64,000 nucleotides of DNA from Spisula solida (GCA_947247005.1 OX365944.1:9948501-10012500); one strand, 5' to 3'; positions 47,320 through 58,974 are shown, numbered from the stretch's first letter. The notes: generated by a model from the letters alone, not told the origin. Numbers and translations are program-made.

Positions 47320-48160
47320 GATTTCTGAAATACAATTCAGTGTTTTCCACCCAACTAGAGATGAAATGGTTTGTAACCCAGAGGACAGAGGTTGTCTTGC
47401 GTGTATCACTGCTGTACACCGAGCTCGTTTTAAAAGCATTTGAGTCGATTAGGAAAGAGCTAAGACAGCAGATTCCTTATATTACACCTCTGTCTCTTTA
47501 TTGTTAAATTTAAGTCTGACCTTGTCAGACACCCGTCAATATTTAACTTTTGACTGGTTCAATTGTTTTCAAAAGTTTCTTTCTGATATAACTTACTCGG
47601 TTATAGTCTGGCACTTGCATACACAGTAGGACTTTAAAACGCTATACATGACTTAAAGTCGAAAACAAATATCACTTAAATTATCTAATGGAAAACTTAT
47701 TTTAAGAGTGTGTTAAATAATAATTATCATAATAAACTTGTTTCTTCATTAAATGAAGATTCCTTAAATACTCTCACAATACGCAAATGTTAGGGGTATC
47801 AATACCGACCAAGTGCGCCATTTATCTTAATACATGTATGCAAGATGGATGTCATTGACCTACAGTCCCCGTATGCCACTTAATACTCATTCGCGACGAC
47901 ATCTTCAAATAGTAGGTAATTAATTCGTTAGACCTTATATCTCAGTAGCTAGCCAATTAGCATGGAGAACAAATCCCGTATACAACACTTTTCTGTGGTA
48001 TAATGTATATAACAATAGATTTCTATAGTATTTATACTATAGTAGGTGAAGCAAAATAATGTATACATTTAGCACAGACAATGTGGATAACAAACTTTTT
48101 TGATACCAAGTTTAGTCTATATAACACCATTATTTTAAAAAAAGTCAATAATTGGTCATA
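47320..48160. other. Intergenic DNA
   Basis: No frame or repeat that I can support. Confidence 0.35.
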
Positions 48161-48170
48161 TTGGAATACA

Positions 48171-48192
48171 TGTACATGTACATGTACAGGGT
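48171..48192. repeat. (tacatg)n microsatellite
   Basis: Short run of acatg/tacatg units immediately before a transposon terminus. Confidence 0.7.
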
Positions 48193-48700
48193 GTCCCAAA
48201 AAAACGGAGACCTGCCTAAAACCCTTATAACTTATTTAATTTATAATGAATTTGACTGATTTTTTGTGAGAGTGTTTAAAAGTGATCTCTATTTCTAAAC
48301 ATGGTAATTATGAATATGTTTTGCTTTAAAACAGGAAGTGAAGATTATCCCTTTCTTCTAAGGCCACATTTTCAAAGAGTAGAAATTAAGACCAACTAAA
48401 CGATGAAAACAAACAAATTGTAGGGGTTCCAATGGTGTCTGGTGATTGAAGTAAATGGCTCTCACACAATCACAACCCATAATTTACAATTGAGGCCTCA
48501 CCTTCAAGACCACCTCAACAGCGCAACAACCTCAAAATAAAGACTAACACACTTTTTTCTGTCCACCTAGTTTGCACATTATTCAACCTCATATTTCACC
48601 TATATAAAGGCCACCTCTTTAATAAGATTGATAGAATGATACAACCACTCCACATGATTGAGATAAGTTTTTTACAGTCTTAATTTCGACACTTAAATAT
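48191..48700 (+). mobile_element. Mariner-type terminus, partial element
   Basis: 'acagggtgtcccaaaaaaac' followed by 'ggagacctgcctaaaac' is a typical outer end of mariner-like/'gggtgtccc' elements. No matching inverted end and no transposase were found; the 3' limit is a guess. Confidence 0.5.
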
Positions 48701-48812
48701 ATATAAGCATCATGCAACACTTAACATATTACACCAATACATACCGATGTACACTGGTCGATTTATTAGCAAGTGTACCTGATAAACAAATATTGTTTAA
48801 CTATGGTCTTAA

Positions 48813-48913
48813 GTCAGATAGAATGCTCGTAGGTGTTGATATGGGATTATAACTCCTCGTTTCACTCGGAAGTATAATCCCATATAGAACACCTACTCAT
48901 GTTCTATCCTATA
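48813..48913. mobile_element. 101-bp hairpin element
   Basis: Arms of about 43 bp around the loop 'tcgtttcactc': 'gtaggtgttgatatgggatt' pairs with 'aatcccatatagaacaccta' downstream, and outer words 'gatagaatgctc' with 'atgttctatc'. Same architecture as the hairpin at 36408-36569. Confidence 0.75.
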
Positions 48914-50400
48914 CGTGTTGCACAATTGAACAGAACTGTCATTATATACAAACAAATCAGACATTGACTTGAGGCGCTATATTATCGAATTTTTAGAGAC
49001 AATGCGACTTCAATAATAACTACATGTTCCACGAGCCGAAATGAATAGGTCATTAAAATAAATGAATCAAGCCATTGTTGACTGTGATGTCCAGTTACGT
49101 GTTTTCATGTCCGCGAGTGTATGCAGATAAAGACAACGTCCGAAAATGGCTTTTCTGGTCGGATCTAATCTCCTTGACTCGAATAAACCAATTGATGTTA
49201 TAATTGGATCGAGGGAACATTATAAATAATGAAACACCATTACCGAAGACAGACAAATATATCACGCTTATCAGATATAAGAAACCAAATATGATACAGT
49301 AGAAATGTAGACAGACAAACACTACATACCAGTGCTCAGTCGTTCTGAATACCTTACATGGCACACACTTAACTCGTAATGGACTAAGTCGACAGTATGG
49401 AAATATATACTGAAATTCGGTATTTCCCTCTGGTAGTATATGTAATGTCAGTTGTCATTGTAACTGTTAGCATTTAGATCTTAAATACGTTACTGTCACA
49501 ATGAATCAATGAACTATCAATCAGAGCGGATATATTGATAGTAATCAAGCAACTAAATTTGAAAGCGTGTTTTGACAAACCAATGCATTGATATATGAAA
49601 GTAAGACACTGCCATAACAATCATTTAGAGAGGTATTACTCTCGATGGCATTGTTCATTCTTTTTACACTTGATGCACTTAATTGCATAACACCAAACGT
49701 CAGCTGATGTGCAATATTGTCGTTAATATAGGTTTGGTAAAAAAGCATTAATTGTAAACATCAAGGTAAAGTGTATACTTGTGAAGAGTTCAGGAGGGTT
49801 TTAACCTCCGCATTTCGTTTCATATTTGTGAATAAAGAGAAAAATAACACACATTGTTTTAAGTCACTGGTTAAGAAACAATTTCAGGGTACTGAAAGGC
49901 AACTCGTGAAGTCTGAAATAGAATAAGGCCGAGTGTTGTAACTTACTTGTCTATGGGGTAAAGCAAATAAAGCGTGACATTTTGTAAAAAAATAAAGTTC
50001 TTCCAATTATCATTTTGAGAGTCATTTTCAAAAGCTAATACTTCAAATTTAACAAAAACGTATATTTTTCTGTGACGATTTTTCAGTTTTCAACAGAAAA
50101 TTGACTTTTAAGAAACAAAAAGACCAAAAATTATTAAAATTCATATAGATAATAGCAACCAAGATATGAAACAGGTAGATCAGCATGTCTTAAATTCTTT
50201 GTTTTAACAGTTGTAAGGGAAGTAGATGAATTAAGTGTGCATAATGTTTAATATTATAGATGTCCTTGTATTGCAATATTACGGAAAATACTGTTGAACA
50301 GGTAACACAAAACAGGTATGAGTAACATGAAGTTTTATTTCAAGATGAAACATGAACTAATCTAAAAATAACATTTGAAATTAGTCTGCAATTTCAGTGA
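48914..50400. other. Intergenic DNA
   Basis: Frames at 49095-49364 and 49545-49748 (minus) are unconvincing. Very AT-rich from 49950 on. Confidence 0.35.
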
Positions 50401-50402
50401 AA

Positions 50403-51100
50403 GCGTTACTGTTAGGACATATTAGGATTGTCAATAGAACTCTAACCATTTCTATAGTCATACAGACTTTCTGCTTTTAAATTATGCAAACTTACCAATT
50501 CTGTTATTTGACAAGATAAAACAGACAAATTGTATCTGGTACTTCAAAATTAATTACCTGAAATCACTCTATTTGGTTTAAAATATTTTTGGTTCCTGTT
50601 TGATAATAAAATATTTCATTAAACAACATACAGTGCAACAAAATTTAACAGTATATAACACAACAAGCTCAAAATTGATAATGAAATACATGATATGTTC
50701 AGATATAACAGTAGTCATGATAGTGTATCAATGAGACAAATATGTAATAAACAAGCGTTACTGTTGGGACAAAAACTAAAAATATTACATTATGCATAAT
50801 TTTTTAACTTTTTCTTTGCAATTTATAACAATGTTGTTATTAATATTATGTGACATCATAAATGCAGTAAAATATTACTCTTAATCCTTTATAGCTCTCT
50901 GGTATCACCACATATCTTTGGGTAATATAGCAAAAGGATAGCTGAACTAAACAACATTTCATTTGGATAGTTTAAAATTTAACAGTTTGTGTAACATAGC
51001 TAACATATATCAACAATACATAATTTAACATACAGTGGTTATTTCTTTAAATATAATATTTGTAAATAAAGAATAATTCATTAACGTTACTGTTTGGACA
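50403..51100. other. Downstream region with a thrice-repeated 17-mer
   Basis: GCGTTACTGTTAGGACA (50403-50419), GCGTTACTGTTGGGACA (50755-50771) and ACGTTACTGTTTGGACA (51084-51100) lie in otherwise dissimilar AT-rich DNA downstream of the OTU gene, 352 and 329 bp apart. Could be remains of a tandem array or conserved 3' elements. Confidence 0.5.
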
Positions 51101-51353
51101 CAAATTTAAATATGTAAACAACATTTCAAAAGCCATACTCATGGTATCTAAGTGAAGTTGAATTTATTTAATGTGGTGATATGAAAAGGTTCAGATTAAT
51201 TATCAATACAAAAGACACAAACACTTCCAATTGTCAAGTAACTAAATCTAAATCTATATACATTTTAACTGGTAAAACTGTTAACATATTTAACTTTAAA
51301 GTCAGAGCAAATAATCAATTTCAGTAACAACTGTCATTTTTTTAATTTATGTA

Positions 51354-51554
51354 TCACCTGCATTGTTCTAACTCATTAGCTTTAAATTGCAATTGGATGC
51401 CACGGCCATCAGTCAGCTGAGGTGTCGATAGTATGATTCCAATATCAGCCTTTGTCTGCCAGCTGATGTCTTCAATATTCGGCCAGACATAGATGTTTTC
51501 ACCCCTCTTCTTCATGAATCTTAGCCTAACCTCTGTGTCATCGACTTCTAGAAC
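51354..51554 (-). CDS. OTU gene, terminal exon
   Basis: Acceptor 'gttctttgcag'. Encodes VLEVDDTEVRLRFMKKRG, NIYVWPNIEDISW, DIGIILSTPQLTDGRG and a TGA stop. The pattern V..VD...V...FM....G....WP...D resembles a small C-terminal domain that recurs in transposon-related proteins of molluscs and cnidarians (from memory, not searched). Confidence 0.75.
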   Translation of the reverse strand, partial: VLEVDDTEVRLRFMKKRGENIYVWPNIEDISWQTKADIGIILSTPQLTDGRGIQLQFKANELEQCR

Positions 51555-54500
51555 CTGCAAAGAACCATGTGCTATAAATTATGATTTATTTATATAATAA
51601 TTATGTAATGAGGAAGGACATCTATTTATATAAGAAGAAACATTAATGCAATTAGCAGGTACAGTCTATACTCTATTTATAAAATAAAATATTGATGATG
51701 AGCATGATCTCAACAGCATTTAATATTTATACATGTACATGTATTACATTAACAACTTACTTTTGCTACATAAAAGTGCTTCTTCCTTCCACGGGTTGAA
51801 TAAATGTATACTGCTTCAAAGTCATCTGGTGTGTAGCTGCAAGTAGAAATATATTATTAATATAATATAGCAGAAATTGTACTATCACTTATCATATAGA
51901 TCTCTACATGAAATAGTTTTAAATGTATATGATGTAAAATACTAGTATACACCTAAAGCGGGATTTGAACGGTTCGAACCCATGATACTGTACGATGATA
52001 TCGCCTAGCAATGTGAATTACAAAAGCTTTAGACCACTTGGCTATCGCAACAACCCACACACTTTCAAGGTTAACCACTATCAATGTGACTACAACTACA
52101 TCACACCACCCCACTAAATGGGTTTGTACGTGAATAACAACAAAAGCACCACAGGTATTAAATGTTTTGTAAGATACTACCTCTTTTGTTCCAAGCTGAC
52201 GTAGTGCTTGCTGTTGGGAAGATACCCAAGCACCAGAGTCGGACCAGTGGTTCCAATCAACGTATCAGGTGTGTCAGCTTGAACGATATGAATAACACAT
52301 GACATTTGTTCAGTAACTGCATTTATAATTATGTGGTCCGCATATGTCCCATTTCTAGCCATATAGCTTTGATAAGTGTTTAGATCCGAGTGTGTTGTAA
52401 TAAAATGCGTGATCTCTGCTTTCTTTTCCTGAAAATAATATAAAATTATCAATAAATAAAATAGAAAATTTGTAGATGAGTTTTGAATATTTTTTATTAA
52501 AGCCTATCAATTACTGTAAATCATGGTTGTTTACAAAATGAGAACCTTTGTAGTCTTAATTGCGATGGCCGCGCGATTTAATGCATCCGTATTTCGCATT
52601 GCTAGGCGATGGCGCCATACAATATCCCACTATATATAGGTGCAAACTATTGAAAATCGTGATTTCTTATTATGTTTTTAAATGTTTTAACATTTACAAT
52701 TGAAGTTATTTTTAAAAAGGCGAATCTGGTTTACATACCTCAGACGTATCATTCAAATACTCGACAGCATTGCTTCGCATCTGTGTATGGGTCACACTGC
52801 TTACATTGAGTTTGTCTAGCTGATGGGACATCACCCAAAAGAAACAATTACCGTCCGCTGGGGTATTGCCACTAACACGCCATCCTTTTTGGGAGATTTT
52901 CATTTCAAAGTTTTCTAAAGCTAAAGCTATTTCTTTTTGCTGCTGCTCGTGTGTTTTAATGCTCTCCTCTAATACATTGGGGACACCATCACCACATGCT
53001 ACTAATTTGTTATCAAGCAGGCATCTAATGTTAGAGCTATATTATAAATGGTAAAGACAACATTGACTCTAGGTAGAACACATTCACAGACAGACAAATA
53101 GGACAGACAGACGGACAGACAAAGGATATTCACACAAATTGACACAATTACAAGCACAAGAGTAGAACTTTAGAAGGCATCTTATGATCTAGTATTAGAG
53201 CTAGGCTTTTACGATAGTATTTTTATAAAGTAAATTTACAACTAGATTTACATTAGTCGGTTTTTCTTCGGACTCTAGCTGTATATTATATAACTGTGAA
53301 ATTATGTATGCTTAAAAAGACAAGGATACAATCAACCAACATGTTCTCTGTTTGAATAGATGTGTCTCTTCCAATATTGATTACTCCGAGAAACTCCTTG
53401 GTGTTCATATTGATCATACACTAAATTGGAAAACGCAGGTACAAATTACACTGAAAAAATGCAACTCCTTATTATACGTGTTGATGAGAATAAAACAATT
53501 TTTGAATATTCATACTAGAAAAATGTTCTTCAACGCATACATTCTTCCACACTTAGACTATTGTTGCTCTATTTGGGGAAATTGCACTAATGACCACTCA
53601 AATGATATGTATAAGTTTCAAAAACGTGCTGCTCGTATTATTTTGGATAAAGATTTTGATACACCAACAGATGAGTTATTTTTGCAACTAAACTGGATGA
53701 AATTTTCAGATAGAGTTAACAACAAAAAGGCTATTCTTGTTTACAAGTCACTCAATAACCTTTTTCCAAATTATATGGAGCAGCTATTCACATATAGCGA
53801 CAACAGGTCATTGAGATCATTTGAACGAAGACTTCTTTCTGTACCAAAACCTTCAGACTTCAGTTTTTAAGAAAATCATTGGCATACTCGGGTGCTAAAT
53901 TGTGGAACTCACCTCCATATGATATAAAAGTATCTGAAAGTGTTAACACATTCAATAGCAAATATCTAATGTGGTGGTTCTCTGGTGGTCAACAAACCAT
54001 TTCTTTCATTTGGAAGATCATTTAGGTCCTGGTCTTAGCTCCAAACGGTTGTATCTATTCCTTATATATATGCATAACAGTACATTTTAAACTAAATTTG
54101 TTTTCAGCCAAGTCATAATTTTGTTTTGTTATTGTTAATTGTTATCTTCTGTTATTACTATACATATTATGTAAATGTGTTAATGAGGCTCACAGGGAAG
54201 ACTGGGTATACCCAACTGTGTTGCCTCTTTAAATAAAGGCTTTATTATTATTATTTAAGTTATTACTGTTGTTTTGCGCCACTTACGATATGCACATGTT
54301 TCACCTGCACCAAGAAAGCAATGCGCACAGCTACAACTAAGGTTAGCTGTTTCTACACTGTGGTCGGACAGATTCTGTATATATCTCAATTTCAATGTTC
54401 CGGGTATCAGTTTAACATTTTCAGTTGGTGCACTTGCTGTCTTTATTGCAGGAACATACAAAATGATACGCTTTGAAAATTCGTACAGCTTCTGCTTTGA

Positions 54501-54722
54501 TGGTTCGGCATTTTTACCAACAGTGCTAAGATGTTGTGTTGCTGCTAGGTACACCTCGTACGCATTACGAAGTCTGACCCTGTCCTGAACAACTAACATG
54601 TCAAGGCCATGCTTTATAGTTGCTCCAATCCCGTCGTGAGGGCCTTTACCATGGCCAGGTTCAGAATAATGGTATACGACTTTCACCCCCATGGTTTTCT
54701 GATAATGATGCACAAGGAGAGT
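51354..54722 (-). CDS. OTU-domain protein, five exons, open reading frame intact (5' end not found)
   Basis: Predicted join on the minus strand: 54722-54287, 53001-52739, 52428-52181, 51836-51761, 51554-51354. The sum is 1224 nt, exactly 408 codons including the stop, with no internal stop and with phase agreement at all four junctions. Exon 1 carries a YHYSEPGHGKGPHDGIGA motif known from many uncharacterised invertebrate proteins linked to transposon-derived genes. Exons 2-3 form an OTU-type cysteine protease (deubiquitinase) fold: PADGNCFFW with the catalytic Cys codon at 52844-52846 and KHYVSL with the likely catalytic His. Exons 4-5 add a C-terminal domain with FMKKRGENIYVWP. It opens with an acceptor rather than a start codon, so upstream exons are missing or displaced by the repeat at 54720-54790. 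A LINE fragment sits in intron 1. Role unknown; a domesticated or still mobile transposon protein is likely. Confidence 0.75.
51761..51836 (-). CDS. OTU gene, exon 4
   Basis: 76 nt between 'ctacttgcag' and aaaa|gtaagt, encoding YTPDDFEAVYIYSTRGRKKH and FYVAK. Phase fits both neighbours. Confidence 0.75.
51945..52065 (-). repeat. tRNA-derived SINE head in intron 3 of the OTU gene
   Basis: Minus strand: 'gttgcgatagccaagtggtc' (A box) and 'gggttcgaaccg' (B box), about 55 bases apart with a long variable region, followed by 'ttcaaatcccgctt'. Looks derived from a class-II (Leu/Ser-like) tRNA. Lies between exons 3 and 4. Confidence 0.65.
52181..52428 (-). CDS. OTU gene, exon 3 (catalytic His)
   Basis: Acceptor 'tattattttcag', 82 open codons: ARNGTYADHIIINAVTE (the G.WA....I.A.A. 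block of OTU proteins), CVIHIVQAD, LGYLPNSKHYVSLEQK with the catalytic His. The donor is aagag|gtagta. Confidence 0.8.
52739..53001 (-). CDS. OTU gene, exon 2 (catalytic Cys)
   Basis: Entry at 53001 (acceptor 'caaattag') gives the correct phase after exon 1; a second acceptor ('taatatag', entry 53036) keeps the reading frame but not the phase and would imply a missing exon. Contains a Glu/Gln-rich helix (HEQQQKEIALALENFE), then GNTPADGNCFFWVMSHQL, the OTU Cys motif. The donor is gag|gtatgt. Confidence 0.75.
53085..53132. repeat. (gaca)n microsatellite
   Basis: 'cagacagacaaatagg' then 'acagacagacggacagacaa'. Confidence 0.8.
53300..54257 (+). mobile_element. 3' end of a non-LTR retrotransposon (LINE)
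   Basis: Contains the C-terminal part of ORF2, a ~230-bp 3' UTR with 'gaggctcacagggaagactg', an aataaa near 54231 and an (att)n tail ending at about 54257, only 30 bp from the exon-1 donor of the OTU gene (opposite strand). The tail style ('ttgcctctttaaataaaggc' plus att repeats) is that of CR1/Jockey-type animal LINEs. 5'-truncated, as is usual for such insertions. Confidence 0.85.
53352..53975 (+). pseudogene. LINE ORF2 C-terminal fragment, frameshifted
   Basis: 172 open codons with KLLGVHIDHTLNWKTQV, YILPHLDYCCSIWGNC and FQKRAARIILDKDF, the conserved thumb and post-RT region of CR1/Jockey-like reverse transcriptases. A frameshift near 53850 moves the final segment (YSGAKLWNSPPYDIKV, NTFNSKYL) to another frame. 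The catalytic RT core lies upstream and is absent. Confidence 0.9.
54287..54722 (-). CDS. OTU gene, first recognised exon (GHGKG region)
   Basis: Acceptor 'cagtatag' then 145 open codons. Motifs: TMGVKVVYHYSEPGHGKGPH, IGATIKHGLDMLV, a Ser/Lys stretch, LRYIQNLSDHSV, and a Cys/His cluster CSCAHCFLGAGETC. The donor is a full-consensus tatc|gtaagt. The plus-strand 104-codon frame 54274-54588 is its shadow. Confidence 0.7.
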
Positions 54723-56420
54723 CTATACTGACGATACCGGTAACCCTGTGACCTATGTTTATGAGTTATTTGCCCTCGTTTCTCTTTGAATTTACACAAA
54801 CGAGTTGTACATTTCAAGGAACACAACGTCACTAGGTGTCGACAAAACAGTCATAAATCACTTTATTTAATTCGCAGTGGGAATCAGATATTTTCAAAGG
54901 CATTTTCATCACAATGGTTCCTATTATAAATGTAAATAAATCCCTACTAATTTCGAATTGGTACATATACGTGACACAACTTCATTATTTTAAATACAAT
55001 ATTTTGCTGATTTTGTCGCGTAAAATTCGACATAGAGAATTTCAACTGCATTTTAACAATAGTACTAACTACGGATGTTGTAGCGAGTACAATCATAAAA
55101 AGGATATTAAATATTTCAACATTGTTCAGATGGGCATATAGTTAACCTTCAAACGGTGTTTTCTGTTCCCGAAGATGTCTAATTTTCCCTGTGGTATGTT
55201 GTAATGTATTCACTATGCACTCTTCTTACAGGACAATGACACATTAATAAGAAAGACAACCCGTTTATTACAAAGTTCTTCTCAACAATAATTTACCAGC
55301 ATTAGGCCATGTGGTATTGGCGAATTGAATCATAAAAATTCAATTTGTCAATCATTATCGAGGCGTGCGTGGTCTAATGATTTCCCTATTAGGTACATGT
55401 TGGTCCTGTATTTTGGCATCAATATGCAAATGATGGTGTTACTTTTACGCAAAAAGATGATATTACAAGAAAACTAATAAATATAATATAATGATTGTGT
55501 ACTCTTAACAGAGGTATCAGCTCAAATATCGTAACAAGATTGTTCATATGCACGTAATCATCATGAATGTTCTTTAAATGGAATGTGAATACAATATTTA
55601 AACCATCACTGTGAACATACACTACATGCTAATCGACTTTTAGAATCGTGTTTGACTGTGACGAGCACTCTAAACTGACAAACTATGGTTTACAATTGAC
55701 ATTAATAAACTTGTGATTTATGTGCAATACCCAGCGCCATAACAGATATTGACTAGTAGAGTAGACCATCACTGAATTGCTTGCTTTTATTGTGAACGTA
55801 GAAATGATTGAAATGTACATTTGTAACTTTGTGTGACGTTCACTTTATAGACATATGCAAAATACATTCACTTTATTTGACACATCGTTACATTTGCAGC
55901 GAAATGCAAAATATGACGTGCATTCAAATGTCTAAGACGGTGCATGTGAAGTGCAAATGTGAAATTTGGAAGACGGAGTACAACGAATGGATTTTATATT
56001 CAAACCGATCTATGTTTTATGCGTTCGTCTAAAGATATTTAACACGAATCGGACAGAGAAAGCAGCGCTCACCTAAACTGTGTTCAGAGCACGAAAGGTA
56101 CTCGAGTAACTGTACAAGTTCCTAGCTTTGCATGATAGTGGACGAATAATGAGATTTGAAACAGGTCATCTTGTAATAATATATATAATATTGTGTACAA
56201 GCAACATAGCCGCTATTCAATAAAGTTCACCATGATTGCACGACCTGACATTTAACGACCTTTCTTCTAGTTCCTTTTTTTGCCGTTCGTTCTCTGCTGT
56301 TTCTGTATGGTGAAACCTTCCCTGTCCGCGTTGTTATTATCTTGATGTTTTATAAAGCAATTTAGTGTTTTCATTGTTTCGAGTTCCTTTTAATCATTTT
56401 GTGATCTGATAATAGTTGTG
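54723..56420. other. Intergenic DNA
   Basis: Starts with the short repeat shared with 25590-25690. Frames at 54914-55141, 55419-55622 and 55808-56032 show no motifs. A diverged relative of the 'cagggaaggcagc' head occurs at 56045-56085 and, reversed, near 56285-56335. Confidence 0.35.
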
Positions 56421-56429
56421 TTCGTCCTT

Positions 56430-56526
56430 GGCTAGACCATCCTAATTTTATTTACTGGTATCGGTAATTACTTCCAAGAAAGGCTAGACCATCCTCATTT
56501 TATTTACTGGTATCGGGAATTACTTT
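56430..56526 (+). repeat. 52-bp tandem duplication
   Basis: 'ggctagaccatcct(a/c)atttt' to 'tatcgg(t/g)aattactt' occurs at 56430-56474 and again at 56482-56526 with two substitutions. Confidence 0.9.
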
Positions 56527-56529
56527 CGT

Positions 56530-58140
56530 TAATCAGATGTTTTGAAAGTAATACGTTGAGTCTTCTATAAGGAAGGAAATGTGTCTGGCATTTTATACTT
56601 TGGCTTCCAATATAATTGACAGGTTTCATGAATTTACATTTCACGTCTGGTATAAGAGTATTAGCGTTGCAATATACTTACGAAAGAAGTGCATCGTAAA
56701 TATCTTAATATGATGTTTTAGATATTTGTCATTTTTTTAGATAGAAGGACATATGTCCCAAGTTTACATATGTTTGAGATGCCATTTCAGTTTTTTTAAT
56801 ATGACAAAGTACACGACTATTGGAATGTCACTTTCATACCTTAACAGTAAATTATAATACAAATGTACTTGTTATTCAACTTGTAATTTTTTTGATCGCG
56901 CGTAATACATAGAGCTAAAATGCTTGATGCATAGTGAACATGGTCCTACAACAAGACCGCCTACATCTGGTACTGAATGGCACGCTTGCTGGCTTATGAT
57001 ATAATGACATGGGTTACTTACTGAGCACGCTATAACCCTGTACGGATGGTGGTGTAAAGTATGGATGATTAAATCTTACTTGTCCCAAAAATATTCCTTA
57101 TCAAACATGACACTGCCAAATACCGTCAACATACAAATTGTTCCTCGAAAAAATCAGCTACTGCCCCAAGGGAAATTAAGATTGTGTTACTATATCATCA
57201 CCCTGCCACAGCACTGGGACAGTGTGCTAACTATACACAAGAACATCGTTTATTGAGTCAATATTGACGCTAGTGGCTATCTTTTGATGAAGAATTTAAG
57301 AGGAAAAAACGTATATGATATACTTCTGATTGGTACATTGGAATGGAGTTGCTTCACCGATTTGCGACAGTCTACCTTTTATTCGTTGACGATATTGTGA
57401 CCCAGGCTAATGTTTATACTCGCCGAACTATGTACACAACACGTTTGTGACATTTTGTACATGCTCACATCATTGGTATTGTCTTGGACCCCGAACGTGC
57501 GTATTAGGCATGTATAACTCCCAATGCTGATTACCATTTCTGCAATGTTTATAGTCAAAGCTTATAAGACATACATGCAACACAATGTAGTCAGGAGATA
57601 AAAATGAGTTCCCACCTTACAAAATTTGTGGATATTTTGACTGTTCTTAAAATTGCACGACACGATTATTAGAATCATACTGATGTCAACTTTGATATCA
57701 TATGCTAGATCAGAATAGTCTTAATTACAATCTAGACTATGTCAGAAAACTATACCTTCTTTGTAACAAGCAGTCTTCACATAAGCAGTTCAATACAAAC
57801 ATTTACCAAGCATATAAAGCAAGTGTATAATATAAGCACTTTCATGTAAATTTGTACAGCTTGTCTACAGTAATTCTCATAAAATACAAAACAAAATTTG
57901 TAATATCCTTGCTAGGGATTTGTTGTAGATTCTACATGTTCATAAATATTTGCTGTGAATTCATTATTAGAAACATTTAATGAATATTAAAGTATGCATT
58001 ATCTAGTCCCTGTTATTATATGTGTCTTGATATTCTCTTGGGTACTTATTATTACTTGCTTGCAATTTTTCTGTATCAATGTCATGATTTATGACACTTT
58101 TGAACTAAATGAAATTTTGCCATGGGAATTAAATATACAC
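56530..58140. other. Intergenic DNA
   Basis: No convincing gene; the frame 57065-57256 has no motif. Confidence 0.35.
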
Positions 58141-58141
58141 A

Positions 58142-58780
58142 AGTAATTAAGAGTTGCAAGCAATACAAAAGTCCCCAACCGGTTTTAAGCCATTTTCAAT
58201 GTTTCTGTTGCCATAGCAACCACAATGCTTGTCAGAAACAAAATATTTTTAGACGTGCCAAATCCCTTTCAGGGGCGTAGCCAGGCTTGAATGGATTTTA
58301 CGCACAAAAGCCTTGAAGTGGGTGATAGGGATGGTGAGCGTCTCATGTTCGTTGAGATTAGGGATTACATGGAAAATTGAATGATTTGTAGGGTATAATA
58401 ACCGGGTGGCTACAAATAATGTATCGTAGTGGGGTGGATTTGCGAGGGGTGTCCCCTCCCGTAGAAGATTTTTTTCAAGTTTTGAATAAAAATGGTGAAA
58501 TTTCGTGTTAAAATCGAACTTCGGGATATAAAGTACGACATCCCGAGATTTTGACTTTAATGTCATTTTTTGGCTGTATTGATGCTTTTACTTTTCAAAT
58601 TGATGTTACGCACGTGCGTAAGTGCGTATGGCTGGCTACGCCTCTGCCTTTATTGCCCCCTATTCACTTACCAAGTTTCATAAACCTAGCTCGAAAACTG
58701 AGTTATGTCAGGATCCAGATATTTTGACTGACGAACGGCAAACCTATAGTCACCTCCGGTTAAAAACCTTAAAAGGAAAA
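58142..58780 (-). mobile_element. Helentron-like element, copy 3, interrupted
   Basis: The plus strand runs 'caagtaattaagagttgcaa' (3' tail), 'gttgccatagcaaccacaat', 'tttttagacgtgcc', then a 377-bp foreign insertion, then 'tattgccccctattcactta', 'ggatccagatattttgact' and 'cctccggttaaaaacc'. The 5' terminus is diverged. Confidence 0.8.
58270..58646. mobile_element. 377-bp DNA transposon nested in Helentron-like copy 3
   Basis: Ends CAGGGGCGTAGCCAGGC and GCTGGCTACGCCTCTG are inverted repeats, extended by 'ttttacgcac'/'gtgcgtaagtgcgta' inside. The flanking direct repeat CCTTT (58265-58269, 58647-58651) is explained by comparison with intact family members ('aatccccttattgtcccc'), which read through the site. 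The 105-codon minus frame 58249-58566 crosses its left end and is therefore not an element gene. 'caggggcgtagccag' ends are common in hAT-like MITEs, but those make 8-bp duplications. Confidence 0.8.
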
Positions 58781-58974
58781 ATAAGTAGGTTGACATAATT
58801 GTCATAGAAAGTGCTTAAGAAAGTTTCGACACATTTGACGCATAAATCAGTCGTAGCAATTCTCCAAAAAATCTGTCACTGGGGAGACAGTACTGCAGTA
58901 GGATTTAGAATATTTTCCATTTGTATGCCTATTAGACATTTTTAATCCCCAGCCTAAAAGGGGATGTAGGAATG

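Noticed and set aside
58249..58566. 105-codon minus-strand open frame
   Set aside because: Spans the junction between a nested MITE and its host element, so it cannot be an ancestral gene.
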